From: an uncultured Prevotella sp.
GTDB taxonomy: Bacteria > Bacteroidota > Bacteroidia > Bacteroidales > Bacteroidaceae
Length of the DNA stretch: 11,612 bases
Reading direction: 5' to 3'
NCBI GenBank assembly: GCA_937874345.1
Contig: CALNBT010000226.1
Span: 1 to 11,612, forward strand
Within the stretch, counting starts at the first letter, position 1. Each line of letters starts with the position of its first letter. The position numbers were made by a program, and so were the translations under genes. The notes beneath the pieces were generated by a model that saw only the letters and a list, made by a program, of their open reading frames with translations, did not search any database and was not told where the DNA came from. This document shows positions 1 to 6,313 of the stretch, piece after piece.

Positions 1-47
1 TGGATATGTTTTCTTGTTTACACGACCATCAAATCAAGATTTTTTTG

Positions 48-55
48 TAAGTTTG
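48..55 (+). promoter_or_regulatory. Bacteroidetes -7 promoter box for the nucleotidyltransferase
   Basis: The sequence TAAGTTTG matches the Bacteroidetes -7 consensus TAnnTTTG. No convincing -33 TTTG lies about 19 nt upstream. A T-tract (40-46) directly precedes the box. Transcription would begin near 60, leaving a leader of roughly 80 nt before the ATG at 145. This is a motif match only. Confidence 0.5.
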
Positions 56-144
56 CATCACGATAACGCTGAGGCCCCTATTGTGGCTATTCGTTTATCC
101 TTTATACAAAACGATCATACGTTAAATTTTAAAATAACAACATT

Positions 145-1056
145 ATGAAACCTACATTATTGCTGCTGGCAGCCGGTATGGGTAGCAGATACGGCGGTCT
201 GAAACAACTCGATGGTCTGGGCCCCAATGGCGAAACCATCATGGATTATTCTATCTACGATGCGATCAAGGCAGGATTTGGAAAGCTTGTTTTTGTGATC
301 AGAAAAGACTTTGAGAATGACTTTAAAGAGAAGGTTCTCTCCAAATACGAAGGTCATATCCCTGCAGAGTTGTGCTTTCAGTCGTTAGACAAGTTGCCCG
401 AGGGATTCGATGTTCCGGAAGGACGCGTGAAACCATGGGGTACCAATCATGCTGTGATGATGGCCAAAGACTTGATTCACGAGCCGTTCTGCGTCATCAA
501 CTGTGACGACTTCTACAATCGTGATGCTTTCATGGTTATTGGTAAGTTATTGTCCGAATTGCCCGAAGGAGCCAAGAACGATTATTCAATGGTTGGATTC
601 CGAATTGGAAACACGCTTTCTGAGAATGGTACCGTTGCTCGTGGCATCTGTTCGAAGAACGAAGAAGGTCACCTGACGACTGTAGTAGAACGTACTGAGA
701 TCATGCGTGTAGACGGAAAGGTAAGTTATAAGGACGAACAGGGCAACTGGGTTGCCGTAGACGACAATACGCCCGTATCGATGAATATGTGGGGCTTTAC
801 GCCCGACTACTTCGACTATAGTGAAGCTTATTTCAAAGAATTCCTTTCTGATCCAAAGAATATCGAGAACCTCAAGGCTGAGTTCTTTATTCCATTGATG
901 GTGAATAAACTGATCAATGAAGGAACGGCAACTGTGAAAGTGCTCGACACTACCAGTAAATGGTTTGGTGTGACTTACTCAGCCGACCGTGAAGATACCG
1001 TTGCTCGTATTCAGAAGTTGGTAGACGAGGGCGTTTATCCAGCAAAATTATTCTAA
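145..1056 (+). CDS. Nucleotidyltransferase (sugar-nucleotide pyrophosphorylase-like), NTP_transferase family
   Basis: A 303-residue cytoplasmic enzyme of the GT-A-like NTP_transferase fold. The family transfers an NMP from an NTP to a sugar phosphate to give an NDP-sugar and pyrophosphate. The N-terminus carries the nucleotide-binding signature LAAGMGSRYGGLKQ (residues 8-21). NCDDFY (119-124) sits where the family keeps its metal-binding Asp, and WGTNHA (98-103) and SMNMWGF (212-218) are conserved-looking sugar/base-pocket segments. The ATG at 145 places the signature at the usual distance from the N-terminus, so I accept it. The gene ends in tandem stops (TAA TAA). The sugar and nucleotide specificity cannot be read from the sequence. 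In some bacteria a similar transferase works with a sugar kinase of the aminoglycoside-phosphotransferase fold (compare AmgK/MurU), but no such gene is in view; a partner, if any, would lie left of the window. Confidence 0.9.
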   Translation: MKPTLLLLAAGMGSRYGGLKQLDGLGPNGETIMDYSIYDAIKAGFGKLVFVIRKDFENDFKEKVLSKYEGHIPAELCFQSLDKLPEGFDVPEGRVKPWGTNHAVMMAKDLIHEPFCVINCDDFYNRDAFMVIGKLLSELPEGAKNDYSMVGFRIGNTLSENGTVARGICSKNEEGHLTTVVERTEIMRVDGKVSYKDEQGNWVAVDDNTPVSMNMWGFTPDYFDYSEAYFKEFLSDPKNIENLKAEFFIPLMVNKLINEGTATVKVLDTTSKWFGVTYSADREDTVARIQKLVDEGVYPAKLF

Positions 1057-1208
1057 TAAGAACAAATATTGACAAGTTGTCAAGTCGGTCAGTGAACAAG
1101 ACTACCGCCCCCTGCTATTGGGAGTGGATCAGTTTGAAAAAAACTTTAGCTTCGTTCACGGGTCGATTTCGCAACTTGTTCATTTCATAAGATTGTTAAG
1201 CTACAACG
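1057..1208 (+). promoter_or_regulatory. Structured intergenic leader upstream of the DHH phosphoesterase
   Basis: This 152-nt gap has no full TAnnTTTG match; the nearest are single-mismatch boxes TCAGTTTG (1129-1136) and TAGCTTCG (1147-1154). It holds a 15-bp dyad at 1069-1083. ACAAGTTG (1072-1079) and AGTGAACAAG (1091-1100) can each pair with the same downstream segment around 1172-1184. A GC-rich hairpin (about 1102-1126, one mismatch) can also form. It is either a regulatory leader or an operator region; the sequence alone does not decide. Confidence 0.35.
1069..1083. repeat. 15-bp perfect dyad TTGACAA-G-TTGTCAA
   Basis: Two 7-nt arms are exact reverse complements around one central base. 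It starts 12 nt after the nucleotidyltransferase stop and lies 126 nt before the next start codon. The one-base centre makes it look more like a protein-binding operator than an RNA hairpin. It has no GC-rich stem or T-tract, so it is not a terminator. Confidence 0.45.
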
Positions 1209-2252
1209 ATGGATATTGATATTCTCTCAGAAGAAGAGTTGAACAAGATGAGACTGCTCATTACTGAAGCGCAGCATGTACTTATATTAGGACACAAGTC
1301 ACCAGATGGAGATGCTTTGGGATCGTCCTTGGCATGGTGTGGCTACCTTCGCGAGCAGTTTAATAAAGATGTCCAGGTGGTGGTACCCGACTCCTATCCC
1401 GATTTTTTGCGCTGGCTGCCCAATAACGAAAAGGTGATACGGTATGACAAACACCCTGAAGAGGTAGAGAAATTATTCAATCAGGCCGATTTGATTTTCT
1501 GTCTCGACTTTGGAAGTTCCAGCAGGGTGGAAGAGATGCAACCCCTTCTCGATGCTGCCAAGGGAAAGAAAGTGATGGTTGACCATCATACCAATCCCGA
1601 CCTCGATGCAGTATTGATGATTTGGCGGGAAGAGGCTTGCAGTACCAGCGAGCTGATTTTCCGTATTATCTGGCAGATGGGAGGCTTTGAAAAGATGTCT
1701 ACCCAATGTGCAATCCCTATCTATTGCGGAATGATGACCGACACCGGCGGCTTTACTTACCATTCTTCTGACCCAGAAATCTACTTCATCATCAGTGAAT
1801 TGCTTACCAAAGGCATCGACAAGGACAAAATTTACAAAAACGTTTACCATAATTACAGCCAGTGGGCCATTCGTCTTCGTGGCTATATCATGTCACAGAA
1901 ACTCAATGTGTTAGATGACTTGCATGCCTCGTATTTTGCCATCTCCCGTGAGAATATGCGAGATTTCCACTTTGTGAAGGGTGATGCCGAAGGACTTGTC
2001 AATATTCCGCTGTCTATCAGGGGAATGAAGCTGGCCATCAGCCTCCGCGAAGATGACCGTAAAGACAATGTGGTATGGGTGAGCTTGAGGTCGGTTGGCG
2101 ATTTCCCTTGTAACGAAATGGCTTCTAAGTTTTTTAATGGTGGAGGCCATGTCAATGCCAGTGGAGGCAAACTTCTTTGCTCGCTCGACGAAGCCGTGAA
2201 GATTACCCGCGAGGCTATTGCTTATTATAGCGTGCAACTGAAAAAGAAATAA
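1209..2252 (+). CDS. DHH/DHHA1-family phosphoesterase, NrnA-like (oligoribonuclease / pAp phosphatase type)
   Basis: A 347-residue cytoplasmic metallo-phosphoesterase. The DHH domain shows all its metal motifs: HKSPDGDALGSS (residues 29-40, with H29, D33 and D35), D100 in FCLDFGSS, the name-giving DHH triad at 125-127, and D178 in MMTDTGGF. The C-terminal DHHA1 domain carries the substrate-binding glycine motif GGGHVNASGG (311-320). Length and domain order fit NrnA/YtqI, which degrades nanoRNA and cyclic-dinucleotide-derived dinucleotides and dephosphorylates 3'-phosphoadenosine 5'-phosphate; which activity dominates here is not known. The ATG at 1209 leaves a normal N-terminal helix before motif I. 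The next M (residue 14) would also preserve motif I but is less likely. It may have its own promoter in the gap upstream, since none is clear and no terminator separates it from the preceding gene. Confidence 0.93.
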   Translation: MDIDILSEEELNKMRLLITEAQHVLILGHKSPDGDALGSSLAWCGYLREQFNKDVQVVVPDSYPDFLRWLPNNEKVIRYDKHPEEVEKLFNQADLIFCLDFGSSSRVEEMQPLLDAAKGKKVMVDHHTNPDLDAVLMIWREEACSTSELIFRIIWQMGGFEKMSTQCAIPIYCGMMTDTGGFTYHSSDPEIYFIISELLTKGIDKDKIYKNVYHNYSQWAIRLRGYIMSQKLNVLDDLHASYFAISRENMRDFHFVKGDAEGLVNIPLSIRGMKLAISLREDDRKDNVVWVSLRSVGDFPCNEMASKFFNGGGHVNASGGKLLCSLDEAVKITREAIAYYSVQLKKK

Positions 2253-2273
2253 ACCTTAAAAGCGAAGTTTTGT

Positions 2274-2304
2274 TTTGCAATTATGTTGGGTTTCAGTATC
2301 TTTG
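2274..2304 (+). promoter_or_regulatory. Near-consensus Bacteroidetes promoter for the DUF4827-glmM unit
   Basis: TTTG (2274-2277), 19 nt, then TATCTTTG (2297-2304). Both elements and the spacing match the Bacteroidetes housekeeping consensus (TTTG-N19-21-TAnnTTTG). Transcription should start around 2311, about 18 nt before the ATG at 2329. The promoter begins only 21 nt after the DHH stop codon. Confidence 0.8.
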
Positions 2305-2328
2305 CAACTTAAACTGATATTTGAACAA

Positions 2329-2967
2329 ATGAATAAAATCTTTATATCACTTCTCACTTTCATTGTCGTGTGCTTGTTTGCTTCGTGCAATAAAGTCCAA
2401 ACTTATGCTGAACAGAAGAAGACAGAGTTAGCAGCCATCAATAAATATCTGGCCGACTCGTCAGTTAATGTCATCACTGAAGAAACATTTAAAGCTCAGA
2501 ACTATCAAACCAATGTTGCTCGCAACGAGTTTGTGCTGTTGTCTGGCAATGGTGTATACATGCAGATAGTAAGAAACGGTGTGGGAGAGAAGATCAAGGC
2601 TGGCGAGACAGCAGGTATATTATGCCGTTTTTGGGAACGAAACTTACTGAACGACTCGATTCAGTTGTCGAACGATGTCTTATACTATTCATCGTTAGTG
2701 GATAAGATGACCGTGCACAATACAAGCGGTACATTCACTGCTTCATTTATCAGTGGCGAAAGTGTGATGGCTTCTGCTTATGGAAGTACAGTCGTTCCTA
2801 CAGGATGGCTGGTGCCCCTGAGCTATATCAACATCGGTCGGCCAATCAGCGAAGGTGACGAAATCGCCAGGGTTCGATTAATAGTGCCTCATTCCAGTGG
2901 TCAAGCTTATGCTCAGCAAAACGTATATCCTTGTCTGTATGACATTACTTATCAGCGGGGAAGGTAA
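2329..2967 (+). CDS. DUF4827-family lipoprotein
   Basis: A 212-residue secreted lipoprotein. The N-terminus has a short basic region (MNK), a hydrophobic stretch (residues 5-18) and a signal-peptidase II site with the lipidated Cys at 20 (FASC), followed by a polar region. The mature part has segments typical of the Bacteroidales DUF4827 family (GVYMQIVRNGVGEKIKAGE, 75-93; LNDSIQLSN, 107-115), which resembles FKBP-like folds; no catalytic function is established that I know of. The reading frame stays open upstream to a TTG at 2275, but that TTG is part of the -33 promoter element and transcription starts after it, so the ATG at 2329 is the start. glmM follows after 49 nt with no terminator, so co-transcription is likely. 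DSI (109-111) fits the Bacteroidetes O-glycosylation motif D(S/T)(A/I/L/V/M/T). Confidence 0.85.
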   Translation: MNKIFISLLTFIVVCLFASCNKVQTYAEQKKTELAAINKYLADSSVNVITEETFKAQNYQTNVARNEFVLLSGNGVYMQIVRNGVGEKIKAGETAGILCRFWERNLLNDSIQLSNDVLYYSSLVDKMTVHNTSGTFTASFISGESVMASAYGSTVVPTGWLVPLSYINIGRPISEGDEIARVRLIVPHSSGQAYAQQNVYPCLYDITYQRGR

Positions 2968-3016
2968 ATTCCCTTACCATAAATTGATACATATTTAACT
3001 AAAATATCCGGAAAAT

Positions 3017-4399
3017 ATGACGCTTATAAAATCTATTTCTGGCATCCGCGGTACCATTGGCGGACCGTCAGGCGATACACTCAATCCGTTGGACATTGTG
3101 AAGTTTACTTCTGCCTATGCCACATTCATTCGCAAGAGTGGCAAATCAGACAGCAATACAATCGTTGTCGGACGTGATGCACGTATCTCTGGTGAAATGG
3201 TCAAGAACGTTGTATGCGGTACCTTGATGGGTATAGGATACGATGTTATTAATATCGGTCTGGCTACAACACCGACAACCGAATTGGCTGTCACGATGAG
3301 CAAGGCTGCAGGAGGTATCATTATCACTGCAAGTCATAATCCACGACAGTGGAATGCTCTGAAACTGTTGAACGACGAAGGCGAATTCCTGACAAAAGAG
3401 GACGGAGAAGAAGTGCTGGATATTGCAGAGAAAGAAAATTTTATCTATGCTGATGTAGACCATTTGGGACTTTATACCGAGGATAATACATTCAATCGGC
3501 GTCATATTGACAGTGTGCTCGCCCTGAAATTAGTCAATACCGAGGCAATCAAGAATGCCCATTTCAGGGTCGTTGTCGATTCTATCAATAGTGTCGGCGG
3601 TATCATTCTGCCCGCGCTTTTGAAGGCATTGGGCGTAGAATACAAGATGATGAATGGTGAAGCCACAGGCGATTTTGCGCATAACCCCGAACCATTGGAG
3701 AAAAACCTCGGTGGGATCATGGGTGAAATGGCAAAAGGTGGCTACGATTTAGGTATCGTGGTCGATCCAGATGTAGACCGTTTGGCTTTCATTGACGAAC
3801 AGGGTAACATGTTTGGAGAAGAATATACACTGGTCAGCGTGGCTGATTATGTGTTGGGCAAGACACCGGGAAATACCGTTTCAAACCTCAGCTCTACCCG
3901 TGCATTACGTGATGTTACCGTTAAACATGGCGGACAGTATACTGCCGCTGCTGTGGGCGAGGTAAACGTTACCACCAAGATGAAAGAGGTACAGGCTGTG
4001 ATTGGCGGAGAAGGCAATGGTGGAGTGATCTACCCCGAAAGCCATTATGGACGTGATGCCTTGGTCGGTATTGCACTGTTCTTGTCGTTATTGGCACAAA
4101 AAGGCTGCACTGTCAGCGAACTGAGAAAGCAGTATCCAACTTATTACATGGGCAAAAACCGCATCGATCTCACCCCTGAAACAGATGTTGACGCTATTTT
4201 GGAACGCGTGAAAGAAATGTTCAAGGATGAAAAGGTAACCGATATCGACGGCGTTAAAATTGATTTTGCTGACAAATGGGTACATTTGCGCAAGAGTAAT
4301 ACCGAACCGATTATCCGTGTTTACAGTGAGGCTGCGACTCCTGAAGAGGCTGATGCCATTGGCAAGAAGCTGATGCAGGTAGTCTATGACATGCAATAA
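3017..4399 (+). CDS. glmM: Alpha-D-phosphohexomutase, probable phosphoglucosamine mutase
   Basis: A 460-residue cytoplasmic enzyme of the phosphoglucomutase/phosphomannomutase superfamily. GlmM converts glucosamine-6-P to glucosamine-1-P on the way to UDP-GlcNAc for peptidoglycan and lipid A. All four domains are present: the catalytic phosphoserine loop TASHNP (104-109, S106), the Mg-binding loop DPDVDR (250-255), the sugar-selecting loop GEGNGG (331-336), and the phosphate-binding loop RKSNTEPIIRVYSEA (425-439). The N-terminal SISGIRGTIGG is also typical. The sugar loop differs from the GEQSGH type of classical proteobacterial GlmM, so glucose- or mannose-phosphate activity is possible; the GlmM name rests on common annotation of Bacteroidales orthologues. 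It has no obvious promoter of its own and is probably transcribed with the lipoprotein gene upstream. A strong terminator follows. Confidence 0.88.
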   Translation: MTLIKSISGIRGTIGGPSGDTLNPLDIVKFTSAYATFIRKSGKSDSNTIVVGRDARISGEMVKNVVCGTLMGIGYDVINIGLATTPTTELAVTMSKAAGGIIITASHNPRQWNALKLLNDEGEFLTKEDGEEVLDIAEKENFIYADVDHLGLYTEDNTFNRRHIDSVLALKLVNTEAIKNAHFRVVVDSINSVGGIILPALLKALGVEYKMMNGEATGDFAHNPEPLEKNLGGIMGEMAKGGYDLGIVVDPDVDRLAFIDEQGNMFGEEYTLVSVADYVLGKTPGNTVSNLSSTRALRDVTVKHGGQYTAAAVGEVNVTTKMKEVQAVIGGEGNGGVIYPESHYGRDALVGIALFLSLLAQKGCTVSELRKQYPTYYMGKNRIDLTPETDVDAILERVKEMFKDEKVTDIDGVKIDFADKWVHLRKSNTEPIIRVYSEAATPEEADAIGKKLMQVVYDMQ

Positions 4400-4436
4400 A
4401 GAATATCTGGGCTGCAAAGACGGCAAGGATATCACC

Positions 4437-4478
4437 AAAAAGCCCCATGCGACATCAATCGTATGGGGCTCTTTTTAT
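4437..4478. terminator. Bidirectional intrinsic terminator between convergent units
   Basis: The stem AGCCCCATGCGA (4441-4452) pairs with TCGTATGGGGCT (4459-4470) over 12 bp (one G-T wobble) around the loop CATCAA. CTTTTT follows on the + strand (4471-4476) and AAAA precedes (4437-4440), giving a short T-tract on the - strand. It ends glmM on the + strand and can end the DUF4112 operon on the - strand. Confidence 0.92.
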
Positions 4479-4495
4479 CGTTGAATGTACCCCGT

Positions 4496-4972
4496 TTACG
4501 AGAAGAGAATGGTGCCAAGGCTCTTAGCAATCATTATCAGCAGTGCAATGAGGAGTCCGATTCCAGTCAATAAGGCGAACAGTACCAAAAGCGATTGCAG
4601 GGCTTTTTGGTTCACTTTCTTCATGATGTTGGTATCGTCATTGATAAAACCATCTATCAAAGCCATGTTTTTGGTGTTAGATTTGTGAAAGAAATCGATG
4701 GCATCCCCCACATAAAACGGTATCAATCCCAATAGGATGTCACGCAAAGTGTTGTTTACAACGGCGAGCGTCAATGGAACAGAGCGTAACTTGAACAGGC
4801 TGAAATAGATATATGTCATGCCAAACAGTGCCGGAATGATGTCACCAATGCCTCCAGGAATCAGTCCAATGACGCCGTCCAGATAATATTTATCCAAATA
4901 AACGGTTAGTTTCTGCATCGAGACATACAGCTTGTTGTCTCGTAGCTGGTGCTTTCTTTCAATGGATGTCAT
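4496..4972 (-). CDS. DUF4112-family membrane protein
   Basis: A 158-residue protein with the hallmarks of DUF4112: the repeated motif GLIPGGIGDIIPAL (36-49) and GLIPFYVGDAIDFFHKSN (82-99), both glycine/proline/aspartate-rich with hydrophobic flanks. A strong hydrophobic segment near the C-terminus (about 127-150) is a likely transmembrane helix, and 33-78 holds one or two more hydrophobic stretches. It has no signal peptide and is probably an inner-membrane protein. The biochemical role of the family is unknown to me. The ATG at 4972 comes 5 nt after the stop of the preceding small gene, so the two are very likely translated from one message. The bidirectional terminator follows the stop codon. 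Confidence 0.85.
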   Translation of the reverse strand: MTSIERKHQLRDNKLYVSMQKLTVYLDKYYLDGVIGLIPGGIGDIIPALFGMTYIYFSLFKLRSVPLTLAVVNNTLRDILLGLIPFYVGDAIDFFHKSNTKNMALIDGFINDDTNIMKKVNQKALQSLLVLFALLTGIGLLIALLIMIAKSLGTILFS

Positions 4973-4977
4973 GACGG

Positions 4978-5289
4978 CTATGGTTTGATATTTTGATCTT
5001 TTTCCAAGGCAGGTGGCAGTGTTCCTTGCAACAACAAGAAGAAGTTCTCTTTGTACGCTTCAACCATTTGCTCATGATGTTCCTTTTCAAAACACCTTTT
5101 AAACACTTCTGTTTGTGAAAATGCCGGATAAATCTGTTCATAATACTCTATCAAAGCTTCCTTAAATGCCCGTTTGTCGTTGACATCAATATGCTTTTGA
5201 TGGAGGATGGTGAGTGCAAATTGACGAAAAAAGGTACTGATTTCTCTTTCGAGTATGCTAAAGTCGTTAGGATTGTTCATCATTTTCAT
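4978..5289 (-). CDS. Unrecognised small helical protein in the queG operon
   Basis: A 103-residue protein I do not recognise. It is polar and predicted mostly helical, with no signal peptide, membrane segment or cysteine cluster. Aromatic and charged residues are frequent (FFRQFALTILHQKH, 20-33; EYYEQIYPAF, 48-57). Its only Cys is in FKRCFEKEHHEQM (63-75). Its reality is supported by position: its start overlaps the end of queG by 23 nt and its stop lies 5 nt before the DUF4112 start, filling the space exactly. In-frame ATGs at codons 1, 3 and 4 leave the exact start open (5289, 5283 or 5280). Translation is probably coupled to queG. Confidence 0.75.
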   Translation of the reverse strand: MKMMNNPNDFSILEREISTFFRQFALTILHQKHIDVNDKRAFKEALIEYYEQIYPAFSQTEVFKRCFEKEHHEQMVEAYKENFFLLLQGTLPPALEKDQNIKP

Positions 5290-6313
5290 TCTGATCGCTT
5301 TGTTCTTTTAATGGGTTTCCATTTGCCGTGATTGTATTTTGCTTGGCACTTTCTCGTGGTAACGATGAAATGGCACGTATATTTCGCATCAACCCATCGT
5401 ATTTTGCCCGCTTGACGGCACTCTTTTTAAAAAGCTTTTGGTAGTCATCGATGGACAAATTCATCCATTGTGAACGCGTCATCTGTAGTAATTCAGGCTT
5501 TGGTTGCAGTTCTGGAAGGTCGTTTGGCTGTGCAAACCGGTTCCACGGGCAAGCCTCCAGGCATTTGTCGCAACCGTAAATGGTGTTTCCCATTTTCTTA
5601 ATCAGAGGAGAAGGAATGTCGTATCGGTTCTCAATGGTCTGATAAGACAGACATCTGTTGGCGTCCAAAGGTCCGCCGAGGGATAAAGCACAGGTAGGAC
5701 AAGCCTCAATGCAGGCATGGCATGTACCACAACGATTGGATTGAGGAGAATCATATTCCAAGTCGATATCGAGAAAGAGTTCGCCTAAGAAGAACATACT
5801 CCCGGCTTTTGGAATGATCAATTGATGGTTACGCCCAATCCATCCCAAGCCGGCTTGCGCAGCCCAATACCGTTCCAGGATGGGTGCTGTATCGCAAAAT
5901 ACGCGATAATGGATAACATGTTCATCGTCATCTTGGTCTTCGTCCTGCATTACTTCCTTGAACCGAAACCGATGAGCCAATGCTCTGAGCTTGTTCTTGA
6001 CAATTTCATGATAGTCTTCGCCATAGGCATAGGCTGCCAGCTGCCACTCGTTCTCAGGAATATGTTGTGCAGGAGCATAATTCATGGCCACACATACAAT
6101 GCTCTTCAATCCTTTCATCAACAACCGTGGATCGAGCCTTTTATCTTGGTGGCCGGCCATATAACCCATGTCGGCCTGCAAACCCTCTTCAAGCCATTGT
6201 CCGAAGTTATTTTTTGTCGTATTGTCGACAGCACCTGCACGGGCGATACCGCAACCAAAAAAGCCGAGACGCAATGCCTCAGCCTTCAGTTCAATTGAAA
6301 GTTTTGAATTCAT
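5267..6313 (-). CDS. queG: Epoxyqueuosine reductase QueG (tRNA queuosine biosynthesis)
   Basis: A 348-residue cytoplasmic enzyme that reduces epoxyqueuosine to queuosine at the wobble base of GUN-anticodon tRNAs, using cobalamin and two [4Fe-4S] clusters. Eight cluster cysteines are in place: CGTCHACIEAC (195, 198, 201, 205), C221 in RCLSYQTIE, and C248, C251, C255 in GCDKCLEACPWN. DTAPILERYW (141-150) contains the conserved acidic residue D141, expected to act as proton donor, and GLGWIGRNHQL (155-165) is the conserved cobalamin-site segment. Length matches the shorter QueG forms without C-terminal HEAT-like repeats. The last 30 or so residues are polar and low in complexity. The ATG at 6313 overlaps the end of the deacetylase gene by 23 nt and the 3' end overlaps the next gene by 23 nt, so it lies inside an operon. 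Activity requires cobalamin. Confidence 0.96.
   Translation of the reverse strand: MNSKLSIELKAEALRLGFFGCGIARAGAVDNTTKNNFGQWLEEGLQADMGYMAGHQDKRLDPRLLMKGLKSIVCVAMNYAPAQHIPENEWQLAAYAYGEDYHEIVKNKLRALAHRFRFKEVMQDEDQDDDEHVIHYRVFCDTAPILERYWAAQAGLGWIGRNHQLIIPKAGSMFFLGELFLDIDLEYDSPQSNRCGTCHACIEACPTCALSLGGPLDANRCLSYQTIENRYDIPSPLIKKMGNTIYGCDKCLEACPWNRFAQPNDLPELQPKPELLQMTRSQWMNLSIDDYQKLFKKSAVKRAKYDGLMRNIRAISSLPRESAKQNTITANGNPLKEQSDQNENDEQS

Noticed and set aside
1114..1183. 22-codon frame on the - strand between the nucleotidyltransferase and DHH genes
   Set aside because: Very short, no - strand promoter box nearby, and no family resemblance.
2275..2328. TTG-initiated N-terminal extension of the DUF4827 lipoprotein
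   Set aside because: The TTG is part of the -33 promoter element, transcription should start near 2311, and the extension would displace the lipoprotein signal peptide.
2957..2978. Small inverted repeats after the DUF4827 gene as a terminator
   Set aside because: The alternative stems (GGGAA/TTCCC and GGTAA/TTACC) are only 5 bp, overlap each other and have no following T-tract; co-transcription with glmM is more likely.
5822..6298. Open frame of 158 codons on the + strand opposite queG
   Set aside because: It is antisense to a gene with all eight cluster cysteines, and its translation has no recognisable motifs.
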